From positions 744,001 through 808,000 of the forward strand of contig NZ_JQMW01000011.1 in the NCBI RefSeq assembly GCF_000744935.1: 64,000 bases of DNA. Reading direction: 5' to 3'. The first letter of the stretch is position 1. Every line of letters starts with the position of its first letter. Source of the DNA: Clostridium sp. KNHs214. Lineage in GTDB: Bacteria; Bacillota; Clostridia; Clostridiales; Clostridiaceae. Made by a program: the position numbers and the translations under genes. Shown here in pieces: positions 53,044-64,000 of the stretch. The notes under the pieces are model-generated. The model saw only the letters and a program-made list of their open reading frames with translations, made no database searches and was not told the origin of the DNA.

Positions 53044-53442
53044 CTACCATATGTAGCAGATTACTTCTCCACCTACTGCTAAATTTCTAGCTTCTTTATC
53101 AGTTATAATTCCTTTTGAAGTAGATATTATAGCAGTTCCTAAACCATTTAGAACTCTTGGTATTTCTTCGTGTCTACAATATACTCTTAAACCTGGTTTT
53201 GATATTCTTTTTAAACCAGTTATAACTCTTTCTTTACTTGATCCGTATTTCATTGTTAATCTTAACATTGGAACAGAACCATCAGTGTATTCCTCAATAT
53301 TCTTTATATAACCTTCTTGAAGCAATATATTAACTATAGCTTTCTTTATATTTGATGAAGGTATTTCAACAATTTCGTGTTTAACTATATTTGCATTTCT
53401 TATGCGTGTTAGCAAATCTGCGATAGGATCTGTCATTATCAT
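53044..53442 (-). CDS. rpsH: 30S ribosomal protein S8
   Basis: The 132-residue S8: [72 protein letters not shown]. Start ATG 53442, eight bases after GGAGG. Confidence 0.97.
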   Translation of the reverse strand: MIMTDPIADLLTRIRNANIVKHEIVEIPSSNIKKAIVNILLQEGYIKNIEEYTDGSVPMLRLTMKYGSSKERVITGLKRISKPGLRVYCRHEEIPRVLNGLGTAIISTSKGIITDKEARNLAVGGEVICYIW

Positions 53443-53474
53443 TTATTTTGCCTCCTTTCGTGAACAGTTTTATA

Positions 53475-53660
53475 TTACCAGCTTGCTTTCTTACAGCCAG
53501 GGATTTGTCCTTTATATGCTAATTCTCTAAAACAAATACGGCAAATTCCATATTTTTTTAGTACAGCATGTGGTCTACCACATATTCTACATCTTGTATA
53601 CGCTCTAGATGAAAATTTTGGTTCTTTTTTCCATTTTTCAATCATCGCTTTACGTGCCAC
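53475..53660 (-). CDS. rpsZ: 30S ribosomal protein S14, zinc-binding type Z
   Basis: The 61-residue short S14 with two CxxC pairs (CRICGRPH and CRICFREL), the zinc-binding form of Firmicutes. Ends with [11 protein letters not shown]. Between rplE and rpsH. The symbol rpsN is also used for this protein. Confidence 0.96.
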   Translation of the reverse strand: MARKAMIEKWKKEPKFSSRAYTRCRICGRPHAVLKKYGICRICFRELAYKGQIPGCKKASW

Positions 53661-53674
53661 TAGTTTTCCCTCCT

Positions 53675-54217
53675 TTATTGAGCAAATGGCATTCCTAAGA
53701 ATCTCAATAATTCTCTAGCTTCTTCGTCAGTCTTTGCATCAGTAACGAATACTATATCCATTCCTCTAACTTTATCTATCTTATCATATTCAACTTCTGG
53801 GAATATTAATTGCTCTTTTATTCCTAGAGCGTAGTTTCCTCTTCCGTCAAATGACTTTGATGAAACTCCTCTAAAGTCTCTAACTCTTGGTAATGCTACA
53901 TTTATTAGCTTATCAGCAAACTCATACATTTTTTCTTTTCTTAATGTAACTTTGCATCCTATAGGCATGTTTTGTCTTATTTTAAAGTTAGCAACTGAGT
54001 TCCTAGCTTTTGTAATTATTGGCTGTTGTCCTGATATAAGTTTTAAATCACCAACTGCAGCTTCCAAAACCTTTGGATTATCTTTTGCTTCTCCGATTCC
54101 CATGTTTACTATTATTTTTTCTAATCTTGGTACTTCCATTACATTTTTATATCCGAACTTTTCCATTAATGCTGGAACTACTTCTTTTATATATTTTTCT
54201 TGTAGTCTTGGATTCAT
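53675..54217 (-). CDS. rplE: 50S ribosomal protein L5
   Basis: The 180-residue L5: [43 protein letters not shown] at the start, [59 protein letters not shown]. Binds 5S rRNA. Confidence 0.97.
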   Translation of the reverse strand: MNPRLQEKYIKEVVPALMEKFGYKNVMEVPRLEKIIVNMGIGEAKDNPKVLEAAVGDLKLISGQQPIITKARNSVANFKIRQNMPIGCKVTLRKEKMYEFADKLINVALPRVRDFRGVSSKSFDGRGNYALGIKEQLIFPEVEYDKIDKVRGMDIVFVTDAKTDEEARELLRFLGMPFAQ

Positions 54218-54239
54218 TAATTAGACCTCCTTTCGAATT

Positions 54240-54554
54240 CTAGAATGTTTCTCCACACTTTTTACATACTCTAACCTTAGTTCCATCATCTAATACTTTT
54301 TTGCTTATTCTTGTAACAGTGTTACATTTTGTGCAATATAGCATTACTTTTGAACTATATATTGGAGCTTCTTGTTGTATTATTCCGCCTTGCATGTTTT
54401 GTCTATTTGGCTTTTGATGTTTTGTTACTATATTAACGCCTTTAACTAAAACTTTTCCTGTTTTAGGATAAACTTTTATAACTTCGCCTGTTTTTCCCTT
54501 ATCTTTACCTGAAATAACCATCACTGTGTCATTTCTTCTAACGTGTACCTTCAT
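54240..54554 (-). CDS. rplX: 50S ribosomal protein L24
   Basis: The 104-residue L24: N-terminal KOW motif [20 protein letters not shown], then [20 protein letters not shown]. Carries a four-Cys C-terminal zinc ribbon ([11 protein letters not shown]...CKKCGETF), common in clostridial L24. Confidence 0.97.
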   Translation of the reverse strand: MKVHVRRNDTVMVISGKDKGKTGEVIKVYPKTGKVLVKGVNIVTKHQKPNRQNMQGGIIQQEAPIYSSKVMLYCTKCNTVTRISKKVLDDGTKVRVCKKCGETF

Positions 54555-54572
54555 CCGTAGCCACCTCCTTAA

Positions 54573-54941
54573 TTATAGAACTTCTGGTGCTAGTGATAAT
54601 ATTTTATTAAACTCTTTATCTCTTAGCTCCCTTGCTACTGGTCCAAATATACGAGTACCTTTTGGCATCTTATCATCTTTTATTATAACTGCTGCATTTT
54701 CATCAAATTTTATATATGTTCCATCGGCTCTTCTTACGCCTTTTCTAGATCTAACTATAACGGCTTTAACAACGTCACCTTTTTTAACAACACCGCCTGG
54801 TGTTGCACTTTTAACGCTAGCAACTATTATATCACCGATGTTTCCCCATTTTCTCTTAGATCCACCTAATACTCTGATACACATTATTTCTTTTGCTCCA
54901 GTGTTATCAGCTACCTTTAATAATGTTTGCTGTTGTATCAT
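54573..54941 (-). CDS. rplN: 50S ribosomal protein L14
   Basis: The 122-residue L14: [80 protein letters not shown]. Confidence 0.98.
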   Translation of the reverse strand: MIQQQTLLKVADNTGAKEIMCIRVLGGSKRKWGNIGDIIVASVKSATPGGVVKKGDVVKAVIVRSRKGVRRADGTYIKFDENAAVIIKDDKMPKGTRIFGPVARELRDKEFNKILSLAPEVL

Positions 54942-54967
54942 AGTAAGTACCTCCTTTCGTTAATACA

Positions 54968-55222
54968 CTATTTAGCTTTTTCAACTATTTGAACTAGTCT
55001 CCATCTCTTATCTTTAGATAATGGTCTAGTCTCCATTATTTCTACTCTATCATTTATATTAGCTTCGTTATTTTCGTCATGAGCTTTAAATTTAGTAGTT
55101 CTGTTTATTGTTTTTCCATATAACGGATGACGTACCTTTGTTTCTACAGCAACTACAATAGTCTTATCCATTTTATCAGATACGACTCTTCCTATTCTAG
55201 TCTTTCTGTTTCCTCTTTCCAT
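54968..55222 (-). CDS. rpsQ: 30S ribosomal protein S17
   Basis: The 84-residue S17: [34 protein letters not shown] and [22 protein letters not shown]-fold, early 16S assembly protein. Confidence 0.97.
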   Translation of the reverse strand: MERGNRKTRIGRVVSDKMDKTIVVAVETKVRHPLYGKTINRTTKFKAHDENNEANINDRVEIMETRPLSKDKRWRLVQIVEKAK

Positions 55223-55246
55223 TTAGGCTAAACCTCCCTTCACAGT

Positions 55247-55459
55247 TTACTGTCTTACAGCCTTTAACTCTTCTTCTCTAAGGATGGTCTTGATTTGGGC
55301 TATTGACTTTTTGACTTGTCTTATTCTCATTGGATTTTCTAACTGCCCAGTAGCTAATTGGAATCTCAAGTTGAATAACTCAGCCTTTAAGTCCCCAATT
55401 TTGGCATTTAACTCTTGAGGAGTACTTTGTCTTAGCTCTTGTAATTCCTTAGCCTTCAT
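55247..55459 (-). CDS. rpmC: 50S ribosomal protein L29
   Basis: The 70-residue helical L29: [46 protein letters not shown]. Overlaps the end of rplP by 11 nt. Confidence 0.97.
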   Translation of the reverse strand: MKAKELQELRQSTPQELNAKIGDLKAELFNLRFQLATGQLENPMRIRQVKKSIAQIKTILREEELKAVRQ

Positions 55460-55892
55460 TTACTTCACCACCCATTTCTTCAAAATCTCTTCTTGTAACA
55501 AATTTACTCTTCACTGGTAATTTGTGTGAAGCAAGTCTCATAGCTTCTCTTGCTACTTCTTCTGGAACTCCAGATATTTCGAATAGCACTCTACCTGGTT
55601 TTACTACTGCTACCCAATGTTCTGGTGAACCCTTACCTGAACCCATACGAGTTTCTGCAGGTTTTTCTGTTACAGGCTTATCTGGGAATATCTTAATCCA
55701 AACTTTTCCGCCTCTTTTAACGTATCTATTTATTGCTATTCTGGCAGCTTCTATTTGATTGTTTGTTATCCAACCACATTCAGTTGCTTGTATACCGAAA
55801 TCACCATATGCTATGAAATTACCTCTTGTTGCCTTACCCTTCATTCTACCGCGTTGTACCTTACGGTGTTTAACTTTTTTAGGCATTAACAT
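55449..55892 (-). CDS. rplP: 50S ribosomal protein L16
   Basis: The 147-residue L16: [78 protein letters not shown]. Start ATG 55892, eight bases from GGAGG. Confidence 0.97.
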   Translation of the reverse strand: MLMPKKVKHRKVQRGRMKGKATRGNFIAYGDFGIQATECGWITNNQIEAARIAINRYVKRGGKVWIKIFPDKPVTEKPAETRMGSGKGSPEHWVAVVKPGRVLFEISGVPEEVAREAMRLASHKLPVKSKFVTRRDFEEMGGEVNEG

Positions 55893-55925
55893 AACTTATT
55901 CCTCCTTCCTTGAACACAAAATTTT

Positions 55926-56591
55926 CTATGCTTCAGTTTCTTCCTTGTTTACTTTTTTTGTTGGAAGAATTTCTCCTTTATATGTCCAAACTTTTACACC
56001 TATTTTTCCATATATTGTATTCGCTTCAGCAAATCCGTAATCTATATCTGCTCTTAATGTTTGTAGCGGAATTGTTCCTTCATGATATTGTTCATTTCTT
56101 GCTATTTCAGCACCGCCAAGTCTTCCTGAACAAGATGTTTTGATACCTTTAATTCCAGATTTCATAGCTCTTTGTATTGATTGTTTCATAGCTCTTCTAA
56201 AAGATATTCTTTTTTCTAATTGTAAAGCTATGTTCTCAGCAATTAATTGAGCATTGCCTTCTGGTTTTTTAACTTCTATTATGTTTATTAATATATTTTT
56301 GTTGCCAACTATTGATTTTAACCCACCTTTAAGAGTTTCAATTCCTTGGCCGCCTTTTCCTATAACCATTCCTGGTTTAGCTGTTTGTATATTTAATTTA
56401 ACTCTTTTAGCCGCTCTTTCAATCTCTATTTTTGAAATACCAGCTGTATAAAGTTTTTGTTTAACAAATTCTCTTATTTGGTTATCTTCTATTAGGTTAT
56501 CAGCGAAGTCCTTATCATTAGCATACCATTTTGCATCCCAATCTTTGATAACGCCAACCCTTAAACCATGTGGATTTACCTTCTGACCCAA
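55926..56591 (-). CDS. rpsC: 30S ribosomal protein S3
   Basis: The 221-residue S3: [26 protein letters not shown] motif [18 protein letters not shown], and [38 protein letters not shown]. Part of the mRNA entry site. Confidence 0.97.
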   Translation of the reverse strand: MGQKVNPHGLRVGVIKDWDAKWYANDKDFADNLIEDNQIREFVKQKLYTAGISKIEIERAAKRVKLNIQTAKPGMVIGKGGQGIETLKGGLKSIVGNKNILINIIEVKKPEGNAQLIAENIALQLEKRISFRRAMKQSIQRAMKSGIKGIKTSCSGRLGGAEIARNEQYHEGTIPLQTLRADIDYGFAEANTIYGKIGVKVWTYKGEILPTKKVNKEETEA

Positions 56592-56604
56592 TCTACGTCC
56601 CTCC

Positions 56605-56940
56605 TTACACTCTTTCTTTAACCACTAATGTTACATGGCTAGTTCTTTTTAATATTCTATATGCTCTACCTTGAGCACGTGGTCTAAATCTTTTTAAAGT
56701 TGGTCCTTGATTAGCATAGGCTTCTGCTACATATAATCTATTTTTATCTAAATCAAAATTATTTTCTGCATTAGCAACAGCTGATTTTAAAACCTTGCTT
56801 ATAACATCTGCTCCTCTTTTTGGAGTGTATTTTAATATTGCAAAAGCTTCATTAACATCTTTACCTCTTATTAAGTCAAGTACAACTGCTACTTTTGTTG
56901 AAGACATTCTCACGTAACAAGCTTTAGCTCTAGCTTCCAT
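56605..56940 (-). CDS. rplV: 50S ribosomal protein L22
   Basis: The 111-residue L22: [30 protein letters not shown] and the extended loop [29 protein letters not shown] that lines the exit tunnel. Confidence 0.97.
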   Translation of the reverse strand: MEARAKACYVRMSSTKVAVVLDLIRGKDVNEAFAILKYTPKRGADVISKVLKSAVANAENNFDLDKNRLYVAEAYANQGPTLKRFRPRAQGRAYRILKRTSHVTLVVKERV

Positions 56941-56964
56941 TACTATTACCTCCTTCCCCAGTCA

Positions 56965-57246
56965 CTATCTTACAGCTGATTTTTTCTCAGTGTTTTTATG
57001 ACCTTTAAATGTTCTAGTTAAAACGAACTCTCCTAATTTATGTCCAACCATATCTTCTGTTAAGTATACAGGCACGTGTTTTCTTCCATCGTGTACTGCT
57101 ATTGTATGGCCTACCATTTGAGGGAATATTGTTGAACTTCTTGACCAAGTTTTAATAACCTTTTTCTCTCCATTTTTGTTCATTTCATTAATTCTTTTTA
57201 AAAGTATCTCGTCAATGTAAGGTCCTTTTTTTATTGATCTACTCAC
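56965..57246 (-). CDS. rpsS: 30S ribosomal protein S19
   Basis: The 93-residue S19: [61 protein letters not shown]. Between rplB and rplV. Confidence 0.98.
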   Translation of the reverse strand: MSRSIKKGPYIDEILLKRINEMNKNGEKKVIKTWSRSSTIFPQMVGHTIAVHDGRKHVPVYLTEDMVGHKLGEFVLTRTFKGHKNTEKKSAVR

Positions 57247-57310
57247 TTGTATTGGCCTCCTTTCATACAGTTCATTGGCAAACTAGGAAGAGAATTTTAA
57301 ATTCTCTCCA

Positions 57311-58141
57311 CTATTTTCTTTTCTTTATTATTAATCTTTCAGAATATTTCTTAGTCTTTCTTGTCTTATATCCAAGTGCTGGTTTACCCCAAGGAGTAAG
57401 TGGACTAGCATGACCTATAGGTGCCTTACCTTCTCCACCACCATGTGGGTGATCATTAGGGTTCATTACAGAACCTCTTACTGTTGGTCTGAATCCCAAA
57501 TGTCTTGTTCTACCAGCTTTTCCTATGTTAACTAGTTCGTGTGATAAGTTAGAAACTGTTCCTATTGTAGCTCTACATTCTATTCTAACATATCTCATTT
57601 CACCACTTGGTAATCTCAATGTAGCATAACCGCCTTCTTTAGCCATTAACTGTGCAGAAGAACCTGCAGCTCTTACTAATTGAGCGCCTTTTCCTTTTGC
57701 TAATTCAACATTGTGAATTACAGTACCTACTGGAATATTCTTTAAAGGAAGAGCATTTCCAACTTTAATATCAGCTTCTGCGCCGGACATAATTACATCT
57801 CCAACTTTTAATCCTACTGGAGCAATTATGTATCTTTTTTCACCATCAGCATATACAACTAAAGCAATGTATGCTGATCTGTTTGGATCATATTCTATTG
57901 TAGCAACAGTTGCTGGTATATTATCTTTAGTTCTTTTAAAATCTATTATTCTATATTTTCTTTTAGCTCCGCCGCCTCTGTGACGAACTGTTATTTTTCC
58001 TTGACCATTTCTACCCGCATTTTTCTTTCCTAGAGAAACAAGAAGTGACTTTTCTGGCTTATCTGTTGTTATTTCCTCAAAAGTAGCCATAGTCATTTGT
58101 CTTCTAGAAGGAGTAGTAGGTCTAAAACCCTTAACTGGCAT
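57311..58141 (-). CDS. rplB: 50S ribosomal protein L2
   Basis: The 276-residue L2: [46 protein letters not shown] and the peptidyl-transferase-centre end [23 protein letters not shown] with the conserved His. Confidence 0.98.
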   Translation of the reverse strand: MPVKGFRPTTPSRRQMTMATFEEITTDKPEKSLLVSLGKKNAGRNGQGKITVRHRGGGAKRKYRIIDFKRTKDNIPATVATIEYDPNRSAYIALVVYADGEKRYIIAPVGLKVGDVIMSGAEADIKVGNALPLKNIPVGTVIHNVELAKGKGAQLVRAAGSSAQLMAKEGGYATLRLPSGEMRYVRIECRATIGTVSNLSHELVNIGKAGRTRHLGFRPTVRGSVMNPNDHPHGGGEGKAPIGHASPLTPWGKPALGYKTRKTKKYSERLIIKKRK

Positions 58142-58206
58142 TTAATTTCCCTCCTTGCACTAGCTTTTCTGGCCATCGCCAATAATTGCTTTATTATAGT
58201 TTAAAA

Positions 58207-58500
58207 CTACATTCCTTCGAAAAATTCTATTGCTTTGCTATCTTCAGTTAACTTAACAATAGCTTTCTTGTAATCTGGTCTTTTTCCAAAGTGAACTCCA
58301 ACTCTCTTTGGTTTTCCCATTACATTTGCAGTTTTAATTTCTAGCACTTTAACACCAAAAACTTCTTCTATTGCTGTTTTTATTTGGTATTTGTTTGCAC
58401 TTTTTTCTACTATAAAGGTGTATTTCTTATCAGCCATTTCAGCCATACTTTTTTCAGTTACAACTGGTCTTCTTATTATATCATGGCTTGTTAATTTCAT
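58207..58500 (-). CDS. rplW: 50S ribosomal protein L23
   Basis: The 97-residue L23: [48 protein letters not shown]. Docks trigger factor and SRP at the tunnel exit. Its start overlaps the rplD stop by one base. Confidence 0.97.
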   Translation of the reverse strand: MKLTSHDIIRRPVVTEKSMAEMADKKYTFIVEKSANKYQIKTAIEEVFGVKVLEIKTANVMGKPKRVGVHFGKRPDYKKAIVKLTEDSKAIEFFEGM

Positions 58501-59120
58501 TATGCATACACCTCCTCAATCTTAGCAACCGCATCTTTAGTTACTAATAATCTCTCATATCTTAATAAATCATAGACATTTAAGTTATTTACAGGGATTA
58601 CTGCTACCCCTTCAATGTTTCTAGTTGATTTATATACATTTTCATCTTTTTCAGCTACAACTATTAATGTTTTTTTAGCTTCGAATGCATTTAGCACCTT
58701 TACCATTTCTTTAGTTTTTGGAGCTTCCATTTGTAAGCTTTCTAAAACTAATATGTTTTCATCTGCAACTTTTGATGAAAGAGCAGACTTAAGAGCTAAT
58801 CTTTTAACTTTCTTTGGAACATCTTTTCTGTAATCTCTTGGCTTTGGTGCAAAAACAACACCACCGTGAATCCATTGTGGAGCTCTTATTGAACCTTGTC
58901 TTGCTCTACCTGTTCCCTTTTGTCTCCATGGCTTTATTCCACCACCTGAAACTTCAGCTCTTGTTTTAGTTGATTGAGTTCCTTGTCTTTTATTAGCAAG
59001 TTGTGCTACTACAACTTGATGCATAACTTCTTTATTTACTTCGATACCGAACACATTAGCTGATAATTCAACATCACCAACTTTTTGTCCTTCTCTATTA
59101 AATAATCCTACTGTAGGCAT
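58500..59120 (-). CDS. rplD: 50S ribosomal protein L4
   Basis: The 206-residue L4: [20 protein letters not shown], the tunnel loop [45 protein letters not shown]4 represses the S10 operon in enterobacteria; whether it does here is unknown. Confidence 0.97.
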   Translation of the reverse strand: MPTVGLFNREGQKVGDVELSANVFGIEVNKEVMHQVVVAQLANKRQGTQSTKTRAEVSGGGIKPWRQKGTGRARQGSIRAPQWIHGGVVFAPKPRDYRKDVPKKVKRLALKSALSSKVADENILVLESLQMEAPKTKEMVKVLNAFEAKKTLIVVAEKDENVYKSTRNIEGVAVIPVNNLNVYDLLRYERLLVTKDAVAKIEEVYA

Positions 59121-59148
59121 TCTAATTCCTCCTTTCCTTTAGAACTGC

Positions 59149-59781
59149 TTATTTAACTTTTATTGTATCTCTTAATACTACTAATCCTTTGTTTGGTCCT
59201 GGTATTCCGCCTTTTATTAATATTACATTGTTTTCTGGCATTACTTTTACTACTTCAAGATTTAGCACTGTAACATTTTCGTTTCCCATGTGACCAGGCA
59301 TTTTCTTGTTTTTGAATGTTCTTGATGGATCAGAAGATGCTCCCATTGAACCAACCGCTCTATGGTATTTAGAACCGTGACTCATTGGTCCTCTGTGGAA
59401 ATTCCATCTTTTGATTGTACCTTGGAATCCCTTACCTTTAGAAACCCCTGATACATCTACTTTATCTCCAACATTAAATACATCTGCTTTTATTTCTGCT
59501 CCAACTTCATAAGCAGCTGTGTCTTCTAATCTAAATTCTTTAATAAATCTTTTTAAAGAAACGTTAGCTTTTGCAAATTGTCCTTTAACAGGTTTATTAA
59601 CTAATTTTTCTCTTATATCTTCAAATCCAACTTGAATTGCTTCATATCCATCTTTCTCTACAGTTTTCTTTTGAAGAACAACACAAGGTCCTGCTTGAAC
59701 CACTGTTACTGGTATTACAGCACCATTTTCTGCAAATATTTGAGTCATACCTAACTTTCTACCTAATATTGCTTTTTTCAT
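59149..59781 (-). CDS. rplC: 50S ribosomal protein L3
   Basis: The 210-residue L3: [35 protein letters not shown] and the central [49 protein letters not shown]. Confidence 0.98.
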   Translation of the reverse strand: MKKAILGRKLGMTQIFAENGAVIPVTVVQAGPCVVLQKKTVEKDGYEAIQVGFEDIREKLVNKPVKGQFAKANVSLKRFIKEFRLEDTAAYEVGAEIKADVFNVGDKVDVSGVSKGKGFQGTIKRWNFHRGPMSHGSKYHRAVGSMGASSDPSRTFKNKKMPGHMGNENVTVLNLEVVKVMPENNVILIKGGIPGPNKGLVVLRDTIKVK

Positions 59782-59856
59782 TAATTACACCTCCTCAACT
59801 AATTAGCGGATCACATAAGTGATCATAACAGCTCGTAATAGACCTCTATTACTAAA

Positions 59857-60165
59857 TTATAGCTTTATTTCGATATCAACACCTGCTGGTAAATCCAACT
59901 TCATTAAAGAATCTACAGTTTTTGGTGAAGGACTTATTATGTCTATTAGTCTTTTATGAGTTCTTATTTCAAACTGCTCTCTTGCATCTTTGTACTTGTG
60001 TGGAGCTCTTAATATTGTTACCACATCTTTTTCTGTTGGTAGAGGTACTGGACCTGCTACTCTAGCTCCTGTAGCTTTTGCAGTTTCTACTATTTTTTCT
60101 GCTGATTGATCCAGAATATTGTGATCAAAAGCCTTAAGTCTGATTCTTATTTTTTGTTTTGCCAT
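59857..60165 (-). CDS. rpsJ: 30S ribosomal protein S10
   Basis: The 102-residue S10 (NusE): [46 protein letters not shown] and [33 protein letters not shown]. First gene of the S10 operon, preceded by AAGGAGGGAAAGAAAAA and a long leader. Confidence 0.98.
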   Translation of the reverse strand: MAKQKIRIRLKAFDHNILDQSAEKIVETAKATGARVAGPVPLPTEKDVVTILRAPHKYKDAREQFEIRTHKRLIDIISPSPKTVDSLMKLDLPAGVDIEIKL

Positions 60166-60367
60166 TTTTTCTTTCCCTCCTTTTCATCGCACGCTTTACT
60201 TCTTTACGTACAACAGCGGATACTCTGTAAACTGTTCCGGGTGTTTCATGTTGTACCGAAAACAAATAAACAGGCTTTCCGTCGCCCGATTCCTGATCGA
60301 ACTTATATGATAAGAATTCCCCGGAAGTTCGGCAACCTCTTACCACATTACTGTTACACATTACAAC
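60166..60367 (-). promoter_or_regulatory. S10 operon leader RNA (candidate autoregulatory region)
   Basis: About 200 nt separate the promoter from rpsJ. The leader contains GC-rich paired segments (GAACTTCCGGGGAATTC, ATCGGGCGACGGAAAGCC, ACACCCGGAACAGTTTACAG with CGCTGTTGTACG), unusually GC-rich for this genome. It overlaps an 82-codon frame that has no RBS. A ribosomal-protein-responsive leader is likely but the ligand is not evident. Confidence 0.5.
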
Positions 60368-60373
60368 TCTTTC

Positions 60374-60402
60374 AGTATACACTAATTTTTTTTGTTTGAC
60401 AA
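60374..60402 (-). promoter_or_regulatory. Promoter of the S10 operon
   Basis: TTGTCA (60397-60402), 17 bp, TATACT (60374-60379), preceded by an A-rich tract. Confidence 0.75.
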
Positions 60403-60427
60403 GTATTTTTTTGTTTGTATTTTAAAT

Positions 60428-60464
60428 TATAAGGGAGAAGATACGCACTCTTCCCCCTTATAAA
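60428..60464 (-). terminator. Terminator after tuf
   Basis: AAGGGGGAAGA...TCTTCTCCCTT hairpin followed by ATAATTT on the minus strand, about 45 bp after the tuf stop and just upstream of the S10 promoter. Confidence 0.65.
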
Positions 60465-60506
60465 ACTCTTAATTAAAAGTCAATTGAGTTAACTTAAAAA
60501 TATTAA

Positions 60507-61700
60507 TTATTCAACTATAGTAGTAACGACTCCTGAACCTACAGTTCTTCCGCCTTCTCTTATAGCAAATCTTAGTCCTTCTTCCATAGCTACTTGAGTT
60601 ATTAACTCAACATTCATGTCGATGTGGTCTCCTGGCATAACCATTTCTACTCCTTCTGGTAATGCTATTGAACCTGTTACATCTGTTGTTCTGAAGTAGA
60701 ATTGTGGTCTGTATCCGTTAAAGAATGGTGTATGTCTTCCACCTTCTTCTTTCTTTAATACGTACACTTGACCTACGAATTTCTTGTGTGGGTGTACTGT
60801 ATTTGGTTTTGCTAATACTTGACCTCTTTCGATGTCTGCTCTTTGGATACCTCTTAATAATGCTCCGATGTTATCTCCAGCCATTGCTTCATCTAGTAAC
60901 TTTCTGAACATTTCTACTCCTGTTACTACTACTTTTCTCTTTTCTTCACTTAGTCCAACAATTTCTACTTCGTCTCCTACGTGTAGTACTCCTCTTTCTA
61001 CTCTTCCTGTTGCAACTGTTCCTCTTCCTGTTATTGTGAATACATCTTCTACTGGCATTAAGAACTCTTTGTCTGTTGCTCTTTCTGGTGTTGGTATATA
61101 TTCATCTACTGATGCCATTAATTCATAGATGCATGCTGTTTTTCCTTCATCATCTGGGTTTTGTAATGCTTCTAATGCTGATCCTGTTATTACTGGACAT
61201 CCGTCTCCGTCAAATCCATACTCGCTTAGTAATTCTCTTACTTCCATTTCTACTAATTCTAATAATTCTGGATCATCTACCATATCTGCTTTGTTTAAGA
61301 ATACTACTATGTGGTTAACTCCAACTCTTGATGCTAGTAGTATATGTTCTCTTGTTTGTGGCATTGGACCATCTGCTGCACTTACTACTAGTATTGCTCC
61401 ATCCATTTGTGCTGCTCCTGTTATCATGTTCTTTACATAGTCAGCATGGCCTGGGCAGTCTACGTGTGCATAGTGTCTGTTGTCTGTTTCATATTCTACG
61501 TGTGATGTATTGATTGTGATTCCTCTTTCTTTTTCTTCTGGTGCCTTGTCTATTTCGTCATATTTTGTTGCTTCTGCTTTTCCTGTCTTTGATAATACTG
61601 TTGTTATTGCTGCTGTTAATGTTGTCTTACCGTGGTCTACGTGACCTATTGTTCCTATATTTACGTGTGGTTTACTTCTTTCAAATTTTGACTTTGCCAT
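60507..61700 (-). CDS. tuf: Elongation factor Tu
   Basis: The 397-residue GTPase that brings aminoacyl-tRNA to the ribosome. G1 [11 protein letters not shown]2 [13 protein letters not shown]3 [13 protein letters not shown]4 NKADMVDD, G5 SAL; C-terminal [16 protein letters not shown]. Highly conserved; codon use on this strand is strongly biased to few codons (for example repeated GTAGAA, CCTGGA). Follows fusA after a 65-bp gap. Confidence 0.99.
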   Translation of the reverse strand: MAKSKFERSKPHVNIGTIGHVDHGKTTLTAAITTVLSKTGKAEATKYDEIDKAPEEKERGITINTSHVEYETDNRHYAHVDCPGHADYVKNMITGAAQMDGAILVVSAADGPMPQTREHILLASRVGVNHIVVFLNKADMVDDPELLELVEMEVRELLSEYGFDGDGCPVITGSALEALQNPDDEGKTACIYELMASVDEYIPTPERATDKEFLMPVEDVFTITGRGTVATGRVERGVLHVGDEVEIVGLSEEKRKVVVTGVEMFRKLLDEAMAGDNIGALLRGIQRADIERGQVLAKPNTVHPHKKFVGQVYVLKKEEGGRHTPFFNGYRPQFYFRTTDVTGSIALPEGVEMVMPGDHIDMNVELITQVAMEEGLRFAIREGGRTVGSGVVTTIVE

Positions 61701-61765
61701 TGTTCTTCCTCCTTATAATAAATGTAATAATCATTTATTTTTAAGCTTTTTTTAATCTACTAATA

Positions 61766-63832
61766 TTATTTTCTTTCACTAATTACTTTTTCTTGTATGC
61801 TCTTTGGCACCTCTTCATTGTGATCAAATTCCATTGAGTAGTTTCCTCTACCTTGAGTTTTTGATCTTAATGATGTTGCATAACCAAACATTTCTGATAG
61901 TGGAACAAATGCTCTAATAACTTGAGCTCCTGCTCTTTGTTCCATTCCTTCTATTTTACCTCTTCTAGAGTTAACGTCTCCCATAACGTCTCCCATATAT
62001 TCTTCTGGGATAACAATTTCAACTTTCATAACTGGCTCAAGTAATACTGGATCAGCTTTGCTCATAGCGTTTTTGAATGCCATAGAACCAGCTATCTTAA
62101 AGGCCATTTCTGAAGAGTCAACGTCATGGTATGAACCATCAAATAATTTAACTTTGAAGTTTACTGCAGGATATCCAGCAACGACACCTGTTTTACATGC
62201 TTCTCTTATACCATTTTCTATTGGTGCAATGTACTCTTTTGGTATAGATCCTCCAACAATAGCATCTTCAAATTTAAATACTTCTTCACATGGTTCCATT
62301 TCAATCCAACAGTGACCATATTGACCACGTCCACCTGATTGTCTAACGAACTTACCTTCAGCTTTAACAGCTTTTCTAATAGTTTCTTTGTAAGCAACTT
62401 GTGGTTGACCTACGTTACATTCAACTTTGAACTCTCTTTGAAGTCTGTCAACAATTATTTCAAGGTGGAGCTCACCCATACCTTCTATAATTGTTTGACC
62501 AGTTTCTTGGTTAGTAAATGTTCTAAAAGTTGGATCTTCCTCAGCTAATTTTTGAAGAGCAATACCCATTTTTTCTTGGCCTGCTTTTGTCTTAGGCTCA
62601 ATAGCAACAGATATAACTGGTTCTGGGAACTCCATGCTTTCTAATATTACTGGACTGTCTTCACTACATAAAGTATCTCCAGTTGTTGTATTCTTAAGAC
62701 CTATTACAGCTCCTAAATCACCAGCTCTTAATTCTTCTACATCTTTTCTGTGATTTGAGTGCATTTTAACAAGTCTTCCTATTCTTTCTCTTTTACCCTT
62801 ATTAGAATTTAGTACGTAAGTACCACTTTCCATTATCCCAGAGTAAACTCTTGTGAAAGCTAGTTTTCCTATGAATGGGTCTGTAGCTATCTTAAATGCT
62901 AAAGCCGCAAGTGGCTCATTGTCGTCACTGTGTCTTTCTACTTCTTCTTTCGTTTCTGGATCCATGCCTTTTATTGATGGTACATCTAATGGTGATGGTA
63001 AATATTTAACTGCAGCGTCAATCATCATTTGTACGCCTTTGTTCTTATATGAAGAACCACATATTACTGGTACTATTTCATTACTACATACACCTTTTCT
63101 TATAACAGTGTCAATTTCTTCTACTGTTAATTCTTCTCCATCAAGGTATTTCATCATTAATTCTTCGTCTAATTCAGCAACTGCTTCTAACATTTGTGAT
63201 CTATAATCTTCTGCTAATTCCTTCATATCTTCTGGAATCTCAGTTGTCTCAAATTCTTTTCCTAAGTCATCTTTATATATTCTAGCATTGTTTTCTATTA
63301 AGTCTATTATTCCCGTAAAGTTTTCTTCTTTTCCTATTGGTAATTGTATTGGGACTGCATTAGCATGTAATCTTTCTCTCATCATGCTCACTGCTCTGTA
63401 AAAATCTGCTCCTAGTATATCCATTTTATTTATGTATGCTACTCTTGGAACATTATACTTGTCTGCCTGTCTCCATACTGTTTCAGATTGAGGCTCAACA
63501 CCGCCTTTAGCACAGAATACACCAACAGCACCATCAAGTACTCTTAATGATCTTTCAACTTCAACAGTGAAATCTACGTGTCCTGGTGTGTCAATTATAT
63601 TAATTACATGGTCTTTCCAATGACAAGTTGTTGCAGCAGAAGTTATAGTTATTCCTCTTTCTTGCTCTTGCTCCATCCAGTCCATTGTTGCACTACCATC
63701 GTGAGTTTCTCCAATTTTGTGATTTATTCCTGTGTAGAATAATATACGTTCTGTAGTTGTTGTTTTTCCCGCATCTATATGAGCCATGATTCCTATATTA
63801 CGGAATTTTTCTAAAGGATATTCTCTTGCCAT
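61766..63832 (-). CDS. fusA: Elongation factor G
   Basis: The 688-residue translocase GTPase. G1 [20 protein letters not shown]2 [13 protein letters not shown]3 [17 protein letters not shown]4 NKMDILGAD; domain IV tip region [17 protein letters not shown]-terminal [22 protein letters not shown]. Located between rpsG and tuf in the str operon. AAGGAGGAAAGCAT precedes the ATG. Confidence 0.99.
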   Translation of the reverse strand: MAREYPLEKFRNIGIMAHIDAGKTTTTERILFYTGINHKIGETHDGSATMDWMEQEQERGITITSAATTCHWKDHVINIIDTPGHVDFTVEVERSLRVLDGAVGVFCAKGGVEPQSETVWRQADKYNVPRVAYINKMDILGADFYRAVSMMRERLHANAVPIQLPIGKEENFTGIIDLIENNARIYKDDLGKEFETTEIPEDMKELAEDYRSQMLEAVAELDEELMMKYLDGEELTVEEIDTVIRKGVCSNEIVPVICGSSYKNKGVQMMIDAAVKYLPSPLDVPSIKGMDPETKEEVERHSDDNEPLAALAFKIATDPFIGKLAFTRVYSGIMESGTYVLNSNKGKRERIGRLVKMHSNHRKDVEELRAGDLGAVIGLKNTTTGDTLCSEDSPVILESMEFPEPVISVAIEPKTKAGQEKMGIALQKLAEEDPTFRTFTNQETGQTIIEGMGELHLEIIVDRLQREFKVECNVGQPQVAYKETIRKAVKAEGKFVRQSGGRGQYGHCWIEMEPCEEVFKFEDAIVGGSIPKEYIAPIENGIREACKTGVVAGYPAVNFKVKLFDGSYHDVDSSEMAFKIAGSMAFKNAMSKADPVLLEPVMKVEIVIPEEYMGDVMGDVNSRRGKIEGMEQRAGAQVIRAFVPLSEMFGYATSLRSKTQGRGNYSMEFDHNEEVPKSIQEKVISERK

Positions 63833-63872
63833 ATGCTTTCCTCCTTCTATCCTGTGAACAATTCAAATTTTA

Positions 63873-63905
63873 GAAAACTGTTTTGGCCAGGCCAAAACAG
63901 TTTTC
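63873..63905. terminator. Perfect hairpin between rpsG and fusA
   Basis: GAAAACTGTTTTGGCC/GGCCAAAACAGTTTTC is a perfect inverted repeat of 16-bp arms with one central base. It follows the rpsG stop by three bases and ends 40 bp before fusA. It could be a partial terminator or an mRNA-processing/stability element inside the str operon. Confidence 0.6.
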
Positions 63906-63907
63906 TG

Positions 63908-64000
<93 letters not shown>

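Noticed and set aside
60134-60382. 82-codon frame upstream of and overlapping rpsJ
   Set aside because: No ribosome binding site, composition follows the structured leader, overlaps the rpsJ start, and no recognisable product.
61076-61744. Long frames opposite tuf
   Set aside because: Produced by the strongly biased codon use of tuf; Leu-rich nonsense without RBS.

Overview
The window looks like a low-GC, spore-forming, anaerobic Firmicute of the genus Clostridium. Supporting signs are AT-rich intergenic DNA, strong AGGAGG ribosome binding sites, sporulation and germination type cell-wall hydrolases (CwlD, SleB-like) and a complete methylaspartate (glutamate mutase) pathway for glutamate fermentation. 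The last feature points to the C. tetani / C. cochlearium / C. tetanomorphum group; the species itself is inference.

Layout. 1-6.3 kb: cdaA and the start of cdaR (c-di-AMP synthesis), a membrane-anchored protein of unknown function, a SleB-like hydrolase, a thioredoxin reductase-like flavoprotein with trxA, and a TPR membrane protein. 6.4-10.7 kb: ptsI and a divergent sigma-54 activator that carries its own HPr-like domain; the space between them holds a good sigma-54 promoter and three matching palindromic operators. 10.7-12.0 kb: a 1.3 kb non-coding element built of nested inverted repeats. 12-28.6 kb: genes for a citrate-lyase-type enzyme (citG, citX, citC; citF, citE, citD), a two-subunit [4Fe-4S] hydratase, methylaspartate ammonia-lyase and glutamate mutase (glmE, glmL, glmS), headed by a GntR regulator. 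Read together they convert glutamate to 3-methylaspartate, mesaconate, citramalate, and then acetate plus pyruvate, so the 'citrate lyase' is most likely citramalate lyase. A few unrelated genes (alpha/beta hydrolase, HD protein, RdgB-like protein, a 46-residue membrane peptide) are interspersed. 28.7-32.2 kb: a DUF3048-like protein, cwlD and a Na/Pi-cotransporter-family protein.

32.5-40.35 kb: an integrative mobilizable element of about 7.8 kb, inserted in the last codons of rpsI with a 10-bp core duplicated at both ends. It carries a tyrosine integrase, an XRE regulator, a small DNA-binding-like protein, a RepA-like ATPase with a candidate antisense RNA, a MobV relaxase with a candidate oriT, and a DUF1413 / DUF1538 transporter / tandem P-II operon as probable cargo. 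The likely original rpsI terminator now lies on the far side of the element.

40.3-64 kb: the rpsI-rplM, truA-ecfT-ecfA2-ecfA1, alpha, spc and S10 ribosomal protein operons, tuf, fusA and the end of rpsG, all on the minus strand in canonical Firmicute order.

Scattered through the accessory half are at least five copies of an imperfect palindromic repeat, with short and extended forms, and fragments of a second structured repeat that has inserted into one copy of the first.
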